The notes under the pieces: generated by a model | Seen by the model: the letters and a program-made list of their open reading frames with translations, nothing else | The model's database searches: none | Told to the model about the DNA's origin: nothing | Source of the DNA: JALXCG01 sp026991065 [NCBI: Gemmatimonadota bacterium] | GTDB lineage: Bacteria; GCA-2686955 | Assembly: GCA_026991065.1 (NCBI GenBank) | Contig: JALXCG010000065.1 | Location: 1 to 8,684 of the forward strand | Direction of reading: 5' to 3' | Length of the DNA stretch: 8,684 nt | Position numbers and translations under genes: made by a program | Part shown: piece by piece, positions 1-7,800 of the stretch | How positions within the stretch are numbered: the first letter of the stretch is position 1 | How the letters are laid out: each line of letters starts with the position of its first letter

Positions 1-2
1 GG

Positions 3-644
3 CGAGCCCTCGATCGCTGGTCGAAGAACCCCGGTATCGAGATTCTGGGCAATCCGGATCCGACCCGCCGCATCGGCATCGTCTCCTTCAACATCAAGAC
101 GCCAACCGGGAGCTACCTCCATCCGAAGTTGGTCACGGTTCTACTGAACGACCTGTTTGGAATCCAATCGCGCGCCGGTTGCTCCTGCGCCGGCCCCTAC
201 GGCCATCGCTTGCTGGGCATTGACCCCGAACAATCTGAGCGTTACCGCACCTGGATCCAGAAGGGCTACTGCGGCATCAAGCCCGGCTGGTGTCGCGTCG
301 GCTTCCATTTCACGATGGATGACGAGGAGGCCGACTTTGTCATCGCCGCGGTGGAGTTTCTCGCGCGCTCCGGTCACCACTTCCTGCCGCTCTACTGCTT
401 CGACGTCAAGAGTGGCGCCTGGACCCACTGCAACGACCCGGTCATGGAGCGAGCCTTCTCACTGGCCGCCGCGCTCGAAGCGGGCGAAGTGGTTCCCCAG
501 GCTCTCCCGGCCGATCTTCGCAGCCGCCTCTACCACTCGTATCTTGAAGATGCCGAGCGCGAGGCGCAAGAACTGGCTGCTGTCGCCCGCTCCCCCAGAC
601 ACCTCGAAGGGGAGCTACGCGACCTGCAGTATTTTACCCTCTAG
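3..644 (+). CDS. Aminotransferase class V / cysteine desulfurase-like PLP enzyme, C-terminal part (5' truncated by window)
   Basis: The frame is open from the first bases of the window to a TAG at 642-644, giving 213 residues of a protein whose start lies upstream. The stretch GIQSRAGCSCAGPYGHRLLG (about residues 55-74 of the fragment) resembles the C-terminal domain of class V, fold-type I PLP enzymes. Its second cysteine (codon 186-188) aligns with the catalytic Cys of the RxGHHCA motif of SufS/CsdA desulfurases. A GYCGIKPGWCRVGFHF segment follows, typical of the small domain where the chain binds substrate. The last 80 or so residues (LPLYCFDVKSGAWTH onward, then an Ala/Glu-rich helical tail) extend beyond the usual SufS end. 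The PLP lysine would lie upstream and is not visible. Family membership is secure. Whether it is a desulfurase, a lyase or an aminotransferase is not. The end overlaps the convergent glgP frame. Confidence 0.85.
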   Translation, partial: RALDRWSKNPGIEILGNPDPTRRIGIVSFNIKTPTGSYLHPKLVTVLLNDLFGIQSRAGCSCAGPYGHRLLGIDPEQSERYRTWIQKGYCGIKPGWCRVGFHFTMDDEEADFVIAAVEFLARSGHHFLPLYCFDVKSGAWTHCNDPVMERAFSLAAALEAGEVVPQALPADLRSRLYHSYLEDAEREAQELAAVARSPRHLEGELRDLQYFTL

Positions 645-2796
645 TCGTGTCGTGGGCCGCGGCCACGGTCGGCATGTAGTAGTCAGTGGTGTAATCGGCC
701 ACCATGCGCGCCGCCGAGAAGGGGCCGACCACGCTGCCCATCGACGCGATCATGCGTGCCAGCCAGCGGGTCGGAACGCCGTTCGCGTCTCGCTCATAAA
801 ACTCGGGCACCACTTCGTTTTCGAGCAGTGAATAGAGAGAATCGGCGTCGGCCTGATCCTGAACTTCGGCATCGGCGCGCTCGCGCTCGTCGCCGATCGC
901 CCAGCCATTCTGGCCGTCATAAGCCTCCGGCCACCAACCATCGAGCACCGAAAGATTGATCCCGCCATTGAGTGGGACCTTTTGACCACTGGTGCCGCTG
1001 GCTTCCAGAGGACGGCGTGGGTTGTTCAGCCATACATCGACCCCCTGCACCAGGTGCCGCCCCACCTCGATGTCGTAATTCTCCAGAAGAACCACGCGCC
1101 GCGCCAATTCCGGATCCTGCATGTGGCCGCCGATCTCCGCCACGATCCCCTTGCCGGTCGTATCCGTGGGATAGGCCTTGCCTGCGAAGACAAGCTGCAC
1201 CGGTCGATCGGCGTTGCAGAGAATCCGCTTCAAGCGGGCAAGATCGCGGAAAATCAGATTCGCACGCTTGTAGGGAGCGAAGCGACGCGCAAATCCGATC
1301 GTCAGAACATTCGGATCGAAATCGGCCTGCGGAACGCATCCCTCGCGGGCGCAGCGCAGCGCCTCGCGCGCAGCGATAAACTTCACCAAGCGCTCCTTGA
1401 GCCGTCCGTGGATGCGCCACACCTCCTCGGCGGGCAGCGTCCGCACCTCATCCCACCACTCCCGGCTGGTCAAACGCTCGCTCCACTCGGGACCGAGATG
1501 GCGGGCAAAAAGTTCCGCCATCTCCGGCGCCATCCAGCTCTGCGAATGCACCCCGTTGGTCACCGCACCGATCGGAACATCCTCGATCTCCACACCGGGA
1601 AAGACGTGACTCCACATCTCTCTTGACACCCGTGCATGAAGCCGACTCACGCCGTTGGCGCGCGCCGCCAGGCGCAAGGCCAGAACCGTCAGAGAGAGTT
1701 CCTCGCCACTTTCACTCTCGGGGTTCTTCTGCCGCCCCAGATCAATGAACTTCTCAACATCAATCCCCGCGGCCTGACAGTAGGAAGTGATCTCCCGCTT
1801 GACCAATTCCACATCAAAGGCTTCATTGCCCGCGGCGACCGGCGTGTGGGTGGTGAATACGCTCCGCGCCGCCACGACCCGCAGCGCTTCTTCGTAGGAA
1901 TCATGCTCCAGAACCATGCGGCGCCGAATCCGCCCCAGGGTTTGAAATGCGGAATGCCCCTCATTCATGTGCCAGACGTGGGGGCGCAGCCCCAACCGGT
2001 GGGTCAGGTGAATCGCCCCCAGGCCCAGCAACTCCTCCTGCTCCAGACGATTCGGCCTCTCGGTACCGTAGAGTTGACCGCAGATCGCGCAGTCCCGCTC
2101 CGTGGCCCCATCGATATCGCTGTTCAATAGATAGAGGCGATTGCGGCCAACCATCACCAGCCACACCTCTGCCCGCACCAGGCGGCTGCCGACCGGCACA
2201 TCGACCACCAGAGGATCGCCATCTTCATCGATGACACGCCGCATCGGCATCTGCCCGAAATCGTGGTCGGGATAGACCTCCTGCTGCCCGCCCGAGGCGG
2301 TGATCCGCTGCTCGAAATAGCCGTGCCGATAGAGCAGGCCAATGCCTACCAGCGGCACTCCCAGATCGGACGCCGCCTTCAAGTGGTCCCCCGCCAGCAC
2401 CCCCAGCCCACCGCAGTAGATCGGCAGCGACTCATGCAAGCCGAACTCCGCCGACAGATACGCAATGCACCGATCGCTCTGGTCGGGGAAATGGCGCGCG
2501 AACCAGGTATCGGTCCGCGCCAGGTAGGCCGCCTGCTCCGCCGCGATTGCCGCCAGGCGCGCCACCGTCCCGTGGTCTCCGGCCAGCGCCTTCAGCGCCG
2601 CCGGCGATGCCGCCCGCAGCACGGCGACCGCGCTGTGGGAGCGCTCCCAGGTTGCGGCGTCCAACCGTTTGAAAACGCCTTCCAGCTCGGGGCGATGCAG
2701 AGACCAGGTCCACCACAGATTGGTGGCCAGTGCTTCCAGCGGTGCCAGGGCAGGGGGCAGATCCAAAGCAAGCGGTTCCGGGGTATGCGAAGTCAT
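634..2796 (-). CDS. glgP: Alpha-glucan (glycogen/maltodextrin) phosphorylase, GT35 family
   Basis: This 720-residue cytoplasmic enzyme phosphorolyses alpha-1,4-glucans to glucose-1-phosphate, using PLP as cofactor. Visible blocks in order are the N-terminal NLWWTW (residue 26, the N-terminal domain of the short bacterial/archaeal glgP type), AYLSAEFGLHESLPIYCGGLG (from 112), HMNEGHSAF (276-284), TTHTPVAAGNEAF (315-327), TNGVHSQSW (413), GFARRFAPYKRA (501-512) and EASGTSGQKVPLNGG. The PLP lysine is predicted at 606 (codon 979-981). Length matches the compact, non-muscle-type subfamily. The frame stays open up to 2943, but the extra 49 N-terminal residues look non-conserved (Arg-rich), and the family-like sequence begins at ATG 2796, so I place the start there. 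There is no convincing Shine-Dalgarno before it, which leaves the start slightly open. The TAA stop (634-636) lies inside the end of the convergent PLP-enzyme gene. The response regulator lies 158 bp upstream on the same strand. Confidence 0.95.
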   Translation of the reverse strand: MTSHTPEPLALDLPPALAPLEALATNLWWTWSLHRPELEGVFKRLDAATWERSHSAVAVLRAASPAALKALAGDHGTVARLAAIAAEQAAYLARTDTWFARHFPDQSDRCIAYLSAEFGLHESLPIYCGGLGVLAGDHLKAASDLGVPLVGIGLLYRHGYFEQRITASGGQQEVYPDHDFGQMPMRRVIDEDGDPLVVDVPVGSRLVRAEVWLVMVGRNRLYLLNSDIDGATERDCAICGQLYGTERPNRLEQEELLGLGAIHLTHRLGLRPHVWHMNEGHSAFQTLGRIRRRMVLEHDSYEEALRVVAARSVFTTHTPVAAGNEAFDVELVKREITSYCQAAGIDVEKFIDLGRQKNPESESGEELSLTVLALRLAARANGVSRLHARVSREMWSHVFPGVEIEDVPIGAVTNGVHSQSWMAPEMAELFARHLGPEWSERLTSREWWDEVRTLPAEEVWRIHGRLKERLVKFIAAREALRCAREGCVPQADFDPNVLTIGFARRFAPYKRANLIFRDLARLKRILCNADRPVQLVFAGKAYPTDTTGKGIVAEIGGHMQDPELARRVVLLENYDIEVGRHLVQGVDVWLNNPRRPLEASGTSGQKVPLNGGINLSVLDGWWPEAYDGQNGWAIGDERERADAEVQDQADADSLYSLLENEVVPEFYERDANGVPTRWLARMIASMGSVVGPFSAARMVADYTTDYYMPTVAAAHDTTRG

Positions 2797-2909
2797 GAAC
2801 AATCCAGAGATGGCTAGAGAAAGGCAGGCAGGGAAAGATAGATCGAGGGCCACCCCCGCCGCATGCCACGTGCAGAGGCGGGCTCTCGCGCCCCTGGTCG
2901 ATCGGCGGG

Positions 2910-2935
2910 ATAATAAGACAGCGCGGCCACGCTGT
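2910..2935 (-). terminator. Possible weak intrinsic terminator after the response-regulator gene
   Basis: Read on the - strand, the perfect 6-bp stem ACAGCG/CGCTGT (2918-2923 with 2930-2935, 6-nt loop) is followed by CTTATTAT, a T-rich but interrupted tract. It begins 20 bp after the response-regulator stop, where a terminator would be expected. The stem is short and the T-run is broken, so it would be weak. The same TATTAT could instead serve as a -10 element for glgP, although I find no good -35 at the right distance. Confidence 0.3.
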
Positions 2936-2954
2936 GCGCACAATCCTCAGCGCA

Positions 2955-3401
2955 TCACTCCGACGGGCTCTCGTCGTGGGCCTCTTCGGCACGCTCCAAC
3001 GCATGCTGCAACAGTCGCTTGTGGCGGCACAACTTGCCCCGCAGAAGCGCTTGATTGAGTTCCCCCTGCAGCTCCCTGGCGGTGAACGGCTTCAACAGGA
3101 AGCCGGAAGCCCCGGCGTCACGGGCGATCTCTACCCTTTCCGGGCTGGCGGCACCACTCATCATCACCACCGGCAGATCGGGTTGCAACTGCAACGCGTA
3201 CTCCAACAATTGCAACCCATTCCCATCACCCAGGAGAATATCGAAAAAAGCCGCGTCCCACTGCTGCGCATCCAGCGCAGCGCGTGCACTCACCACACCA
3301 TCGCAAACCGTCGGCAGATGCCCCATCAACTCAAGCATCCGCGCCAGCACGCGCTGCACGCCATCCTCATCATCGACAACCAATACGGCAGCTTTTGCCA
3401 A
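2955..3401 (-). CDS. Single-domain response regulator (receiver domain only)
   Basis: This is a CheY-like phosphoacceptor protein of 148 residues with no DNA-binding or enzymatic output domain. Receiver landmarks are all present: the acidic pair D10/D11 in VLVVDDED, the phosphoacceptor D54 in FFDILLGDGNG, the switch serine S82 in VVMMSG, and K104 in LLKPF. A charged, probably helical tail (about 119-148, ending EEAHDESPSE) follows the domain and may be a partner-binding or coiled-coil segment. I choose the TTG start at 3401 because GGAAAGG lies 7 nt upstream and the protein then begins MAKAAVLVVDDE, the normal receiver N-terminus. ATG starts at 3434 or 3452 would add 11 or 17 residues of unstructured sequence. 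No histidine kinase is in the window, so the partner is unknown. It lies upstream of glgP on the same strand. Control of glycogen use is a possibility but not shown. Confidence 0.9.
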   Translation of the reverse strand: MAKAAVLVVDDEDGVQRVLARMLELMGHLPTVCDGVVSARAALDAQQWDAAFFDILLGDGNGLQLLEYALQLQPDLPVVMMSGAASPERVEIARDAGASGFLLKPFTARELQGELNQALLRGKLCRHKRLLQHALERAEEAHDESPSE

Positions 3402-3408
3402 GGTCACG

Positions 3409-3415
3409 CCTTTCC
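3409..3415 (-). promoter_or_regulatory. Ribosome binding site supporting the TTG start of the response regulator
   Basis: GGAAAGG on the - strand sits 7 nt before TTG 3401. This is the best-spaced Shine-Dalgarno near the start of the frame. It is only 1 nt from an in-frame GTG at 3407, too close to serve that codon. Confidence 0.5.
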
Positions 3416-3600
3416 GACTGCCCGGACTTCTCATCGCAGCACCAACCACCACGCCCAGCGTTCACTCTCCCGATCTGTTCCGCGCCGAGCGGAGTGACCG
3501 GCACCACACCGCTGCTGGGAAGATCGGCATCTTTTCATCCAGTTTGAATGGCGGCGCAGGAAGAGGACAAAATGGGTGCCCACCGCTGCTTGAATAGACC

Positions 3601-4512
3601 TCAAACACGAAAATCCGCCAGAATCGGCGCGTGATCCGACTCTCCGATCTCACGTTCGGCGCCACTTGAACCGCTCGGCAGGAGTTCGTTGTGAATCTCC
3701 GCTCCGGCAAACCCCCGCCACAGAGCCCGTGACGCCAGAATGTAGTCCAACTGCATGTGGCGCCGCCGGTAGATGTGGGTGAAGCGGCGGTCGAGCGGCA
3801 TCCGCTCGGTGGCCGAAGTCAACTCACGCCGCCGCAGCGCCACCGAGCGCGCCGCGGCATGATCGCCACGGATCATCCCCAGGGTGGTGGAGTCCGGCGT
3901 ATCGTTCAAGTCCCCCATCACCACCAGTCGGGCATCCCGGTCGGCGTCAAGATGACGATCGACCAGGCGGCGAACCGCCAGCGCTTGGGCGATCCGCTTG
4001 GTGCTTGCGTACGCTACCCCCTCGGCCCATTCGCTCAACGAGCCCGGCGACCACTCCCCCTGGACCCCCGGCAACGTCGCCCGCTTCGATTTCAGGTGCA
4101 TCGCCAGGACCCGCACCTCGACTCCGGGGCGGATCTCGAAGAGAGCATCGATAATCGCCCGCTGGTGGGGCAGCGGAGTTCCGCCCCACTGCATCAACTC
4201 ACACGCGTCATCGTGCACCTCCACGGTCACTGCGGGCAGCCGCGAGACCAGCCAGGTGCGAATCCCGCGGCTGCCATGATCGGTACCCGCCAGCACCCGG
4301 TAGTCCCCTCCCAGCCCGGCGGCAACCCGCTCCACGGCCTGTCGATCCACGACCTCCTGCAGAGCAAAAATATCGGGCCGCGCCCGCTCCAGCACTTCGA
4401 TGACGGCATTGCACTTGGCCACATAGCTCGCCTCGCCCAGGGTCAGCGGTCCGTCCGCCGCAGAATGAGCCAGAAAACTACCGGTATTGAAAGAAAGAAA
4501 ACGAAGATTCAT
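3601..4512 (-). CDS. Endonuclease/exonuclease/phosphatase (EEP) superfamily protein
   Basis: A 303-residue member of the Mg2+-dependent EEP fold, the superfamily that includes DNase I, exonuclease III and sphingomyelinase-like phosphodiesterases. Motifs in order are FNTGSF with the metal-binding N9, ALQEV with E53, AMHLKSKR with H139, VMGDLNDTPDS with D201 and N203, the LDYILAS block with D256, and the terminal SDHAPILADFRV with the catalytic D293-H294 pair. The full set of catalytic positions is therefore intact. No signal peptide or membrane segment is visible, so it is probably cytoplasmic. ATG 4512 is chosen because AGGAG precedes it by 4 nt and the protein then starts MNLRFLSFNTGSF at the first beta strand. 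The upstream ATGs at 4536 and 4533 lack such a site. The substrate (DNA, nucleotide or phospholipid phosphodiester) cannot be told from sequence alone. It is divergent from nrdJ and 199 bp from the response regulator downstream. Confidence 0.9.
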   Translation of the reverse strand: MNLRFLSFNTGSFLAHSAADGPLTLGEASYVAKCNAVIEVLERARPDIFALQEVVDRQAVERVAAGLGGDYRVLAGTDHGSRGIRTWLVSRLPAVTVEVHDDACELMQWGGTPLPHQRAIIDALFEIRPGVEVRVLAMHLKSKRATLPGVQGEWSPGSLSEWAEGVAYASTKRIAQALAVRRLVDRHLDADRDARLVVMGDLNDTPDSTTLGMIRGDHAAARSVALRRRELTSATERMPLDRRFTHIYRRRHMQLDYILASRALWRGFAGAEIHNELLPSGSSGAEREIGESDHAPILADFRV

Positions 4513-4516
4513 GACA

Positions 4517-4521
4517 CTCCT
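4517..4521 (-). promoter_or_regulatory. Ribosome binding site of the EEP-family gene
   Basis: AGGAG on the - strand, 4 nt before ATG 4512. It favours that codon over the in-frame ATGs 21 and 24 bases further upstream. Confidence 0.55.
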
Positions 4522-4723
4522 GAGCCGCCCCATCACCCACCCGCCGGAGTCTACTACGCGCAGCAGAAAGCCAGACGACTATCCTGCGCCTCGCATCCAC
4601 TTCAGCATCCACTCCGGCCACCCCGAAGCGCCCCCAATCCGGTTCGGTTTCTTCATCTTTAGATCTCACTTGCACTTGCCGCCACCAGCCCAAAATAAGC
4701 TCCGGATTCTTTGGACAACCCCG

Positions 4724-4750
4724 TTGACTTCGCCATATGGAAGGTATACT
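4724..4750 (+). promoter_or_regulatory. Putative sigma70-type promoter of nrdJ
   Basis: TTGACT (4724-4729) and TATACT (4745-4750) match the -35 and -10 consensus at 5 of 6 positions each. The spacer is 15 bp, 2 bp shorter than ideal, so the promoter may be moderate or need activation. Transcription would begin near 4757, giving a leader of about 97 nt before the GTG start. An ATG at 4737 that opens the nrdJ frame lies inside this promoter, which argues against it as the start codon. Confidence 0.5.
4730..4745 (+). promoter_or_regulatory. NrdR box (upstream, degenerate)
   Basis: tcgccatatggaaggt matches the NrdR consensus at 9 of 16 positions and is centred on the palindrome CCATATGG. It lies in the promoter spacer, with 16 bp between it and the downstream box (32 bp centre to centre, about three helical turns), the spacing normally seen for paired NrdR boxes. 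Alone it would not be called; the spacing is what supports it. Confidence 0.4.
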
Positions 4751-4761
4751 CCTGAAACTGA

Positions 4762-4777
4762 ACGCTATATGTAGTGT
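4762..4777 (+). promoter_or_regulatory. NrdR box (downstream, strong)
   Basis: The 16-mer acgctatatgtagtgt matches the published NrdR-box consensus ACACWATATATWGTGT at 14 of 16 positions, including the AT-rich core and the GTGT arm. It lies just downstream of the predicted -10 and start point of nrdJ, where bound NrdR would block RNA polymerase. NrdR is a zinc-finger/ATP-cone repressor of ribonucleotide reductase genes; its own gene is not in the window. Regulation is inferred from the match and its position before an RNR gene. Confidence 0.65.
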
Positions 4778-4840
4778 GACCAGCCAAAGCGCTCTTTTTC
4801 CGCCAAACTCGCATCGCCACGCACTTTTGCGCATCATTCC

Positions 4841-4845
4841 AGGGA
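4841..4845 (+). promoter_or_regulatory. Ribosome binding site fixing the GTG start of nrdJ
   Basis: AGGGA, 8 nt before GTG 4854. This is a clear, well-placed Shine-Dalgarno. It selects a GTG start that matches the usual N-terminus of the protein family. Confidence 0.65.
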
Positions 4846-4853
4846 AGTTTTTC

Positions 4854-7800
4854 GTGAAAATCCGCCGTCTCTTCACCTCCCCCGACTGCTCCCCGTATGC
4901 CGAAATCGAGTTCGTTTCCCGCACCTCCGAGATCCGCAATCCGGACGGTTCTGTCGTCTTCCACGCGGAGAACGTGGAGGTTCCCTCCACCTGGAGCCAG
5001 GTGGCGACTGATGTGCTGGCACAAAAGTATTTCCGCCGCGCGGGTGTTCCTCAACTGGACGCCGACGGCCAACCCCGCCGCGATGCCGACAACCAGGTCA
5101 TCCTCGGCGCCGAAACCAGCGCGCGCCAGGTTTTTGATCGCATGGCCGGCTGCTGGCGGGCCTGGGGGGAGCGCTGCGGCTATTTCGATTCAGAGGAGGA
5201 CGCTCAGGCTTACGAAGATGAGATGCGCGCCATGCTGGCACACCAGATGGGTGCTCCCAACAGCCCCCAGTGGTTCAACACCGGCCTGCACCATGCCTAC
5301 GGCCTGAGCGGCCCCTCCCAAGGGCACTTCTATGCCGACCATGAGAGCGGCGAAGTTCACGCCTCGACCAACGCCTACGAGCGTCCCCAACCACATGCCT
5401 GCTTCATCCAATCGGTGCGCGACGACCTGGTCGGCCCGGGCGGCATCATGGACCTCTGGACGCGGGAAGCGCGCCTCTTCAAATATGGCTCCGGCACCGG
5501 CGCCAACTTCAGTGCCATTCGGGCCGCTGGCGAGCCCCTCTCCGGCGGCGGCTTCTCTTCGGGACTGATGAGCTTTCTCAAGATCGGCGACCGCGCCGCC
5601 GGCGCGATCAAGAGTGGTGGCACCACCCGCCGCGCCGCCAAGATGGTCTGTCTCGACCTCGATCACCCCGACATCGAGGAGTTCATCAACTGGAAAGTCG
5701 TCGAGGAGCAGAAGGTGGCCGCCCTGGCCACCGGTTCTCACCACCTGCAGATCCACCTCCAGGCCCTGCTCGACGCCTGCCACCAGCCGGACCTGGTGGA
5801 GCCCACCGCCTCCCCCCTGACCGTCGCCGGCAACCGCAAACTGGCCCGCGCGGTCGCCGCGGCACGCGCCGATCACATCTGCGAAAACTCAATTCGCCGC
5901 GCGCTCGAATTCGCCGCCCAGGGCTACAAGACGATCGAAGTGCCGATCTTCGACACCGAATGGACCGGCGAAGCCTATCTCACCGTCAGCGGGCAGAACT
6001 CCAACAACTCGATTCGCGTCCCCAACAAGTTCTTCGCCGCCGTCGAAGCCGATGCCGACTGGGAGTTGACGGCACGCACCACCGGCGCCCCGCTGCGCAG
6101 CGTCAAGGCCACCCATCTCTGGGACCAGATCGCCACCGCTGCCTGGGCCTGCGCCGATCCCGGCTTGCAGTTCGAGACCACCATCAACGAATGGCACACC
6201 TGTCCCGAAGATGGTCCGATTCGCGCCTCCAATCCCTGCTCCGAGTACATGTTCCTCGACGACACCGCGTGCAACCTGGCGAGTCTCAACCTGGTGCGTT
6301 TCTACGACCCGAACACCGGCGAGATCGACCTCGACAGCTACCGCCACGCCATCCGGCTCTGGACCCTGACCCTCGAAATCTCGGTTGCCATGGCGCAGTT
6401 CCCGAGCGCGGAGATCGCCCGCCGCTCCTGGCAGTACCGGACGCTCGGCCTGGGCTTCGCCAACCTCGGCTCACTCCTGATGCGCATGGGCTTCGCCTAC
6501 GACTCCGCCGCCGGGCGCGCGATCGCCGCCTCGCTGGCTTCGATTCTGACCGGCGAAGCCTACGCGATGAGCGCCGAACTGGCCGCCGCCAGTCGCCCCT
6601 TCGATCGCTTCGCCGCCAACAAGCACGCCATGTTGCGCGTCATCCGCAACCATCGCCGCGCCGCCTACAACGCCCCGGCCGAGGAGTATGAGGGACTCTC
6701 CATCGTGCCCCACGGGCTCAGCGAAAAGGATTGCCCCGCGGCCCTGCTCAAAGCCGCCCGCGAAGCCTGGGACCGCGCCCTCGACCTCGGCATGGCACAC
6801 GGCTATCGCAATGCCCAGGTCTCCGTGGTCGCGCCCACCGGGACCATCGGTCTGGTCATGGATTGTGACACCACCGGCATCGAGCCCGACTTCGCCCTGG
6901 TCAAGTTCAAGAAACTCGCCGGCGGCGGCTACCTGAAGATCGTCAATCAGAGCGTCCCCATCGCCCTGCGACAACTCGGCTACAGCGCCACGCAGATCGC
7001 GGCCATCCAGGAGTACATCGTCGGCACCCAAAGCCTGGAGAATGCCCCCCACATCAACCCCGAGGCTCTCCGCGCCCGCGGCTTCGACGACGCCGCGCTG
7101 CAGCGCATCGGCGAAGCCCTCCCCAGCGCCTTCGACATCGAGTTCGCCTTCACCCGCTGGACCCTCGGCGACGATTTCTGCCGCGAACAACTCGGCATCG
7201 ACAGCAGCCAACTCGACGACCCCAACTTCTCCCTGCTGCGCGCCGTCGGCTTCACCGACGCCCAGATCCGCGAAGCCAACGACCAGATCCTCGGCCGCAT
7301 GACCATCGAAGGCGCGCCCCACGTGCGCTCCTCCCACTACGCCGTCTTCGACTGCGCCAACCGCTGCGGTCGTTACGGCACCCGCCACATCTCCGCGCGC
7401 GGCCACATTCTCATGATGGCGGCCGCCCAACCCTTCATCTCCGGCGCGATCAGCAAAACGATCAACATGCCCACTGAGGCCGGCATCGACGACGTCAAAA
7501 GCGCCTATCTTCTCTCCTGGCGCTCCATGCTCAAGGCCAACGCGCTCTACCGCGACGGTTCCAAACTCTCCCAGCCGCTGCAAGCCACCGCTCTCGATCT
7601 CACCACCCTCCCCGCCGGCAGCGACCCCGAAACCACAGCCGAAGCCGAAGCCGAAAGCAGAAACGAAAACGGCGCAACGCAGCCCGCCCCGGTCGCGCTC
7701 GCCGGCGCCGGCCCGGTCGAGGAGGGGGCCCGCGCCCTCCTCAACGTCGCCATCAGTCACAAACGCCGCCTCCCCAACCGGCGCACCGGCTACACCCAAA

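Larger units (their letters stand above)
4513..4853. other. Divergent intergenic region between the EEP gene and nrdJ
   Basis: These 341 bases contain no convincing gene: the open frames that cross it lack coding character or are out-of-frame extensions. The right half (4724-4853) has the nrdJ promoter, two NrdR-like palindromes and an untranslated leader of nearly 100 nt. The left half (about 4540-4700) is visibly less GC-rich than the genes, and I see no clear promoter for the leftward EEP gene in it. I looked for a cobalamin riboswitch, given the B12-dependent enzyme, and did not recognise its conserved B12-box; the leader is too short for one. Confidence 0.6.

Noticed and set aside
1636-2817. 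Several + strand open frames of 164-184 codons opposite glgP
   Set aside because: No recognisable motifs; they mirror the coding frame of the well-conserved phosphorylase.
2797-2943. A 49-residue N-terminal extension of glgP starting at 2943
   Set aside because: The frame is open, but the extra residues are Arg/Cys-rich, non-family-like, and overlap the hairpin region. The conserved N-terminus begins near the ATG at 2796.
3489-3512. An imperfect inverted repeat (gcggagtg / cacaccgc, 8-nt loop) between the EEP and receiver genes
   Set aside because: One mismatch in an 8-bp stem and no T-run on either strand. It is not a convincing terminator or operator.
3507-3590. A 10-bp direct repeat CACCGCTGCT at 3507-3516 and 3581-3590
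   Set aside because: Short, GC-rich and only two copies, with no mobile element or array context; chance is a sufficient explanation.
3757-4662. A 301-codon + strand open frame opposite the EEP gene
   Set aside because: It is Pro/His/Arg/Gln-rich, lacks domain features, and is antisense to a gene with a complete catalytic motif set.
4754-4853. A cobalamin riboswitch in the nrdJ leader
   Set aside because: Expected by analogy because the enzyme uses B12, but the leader is only about 100 nt and I see no B12-box-like conserved core. The NrdR boxes explain the regulatory signal better.
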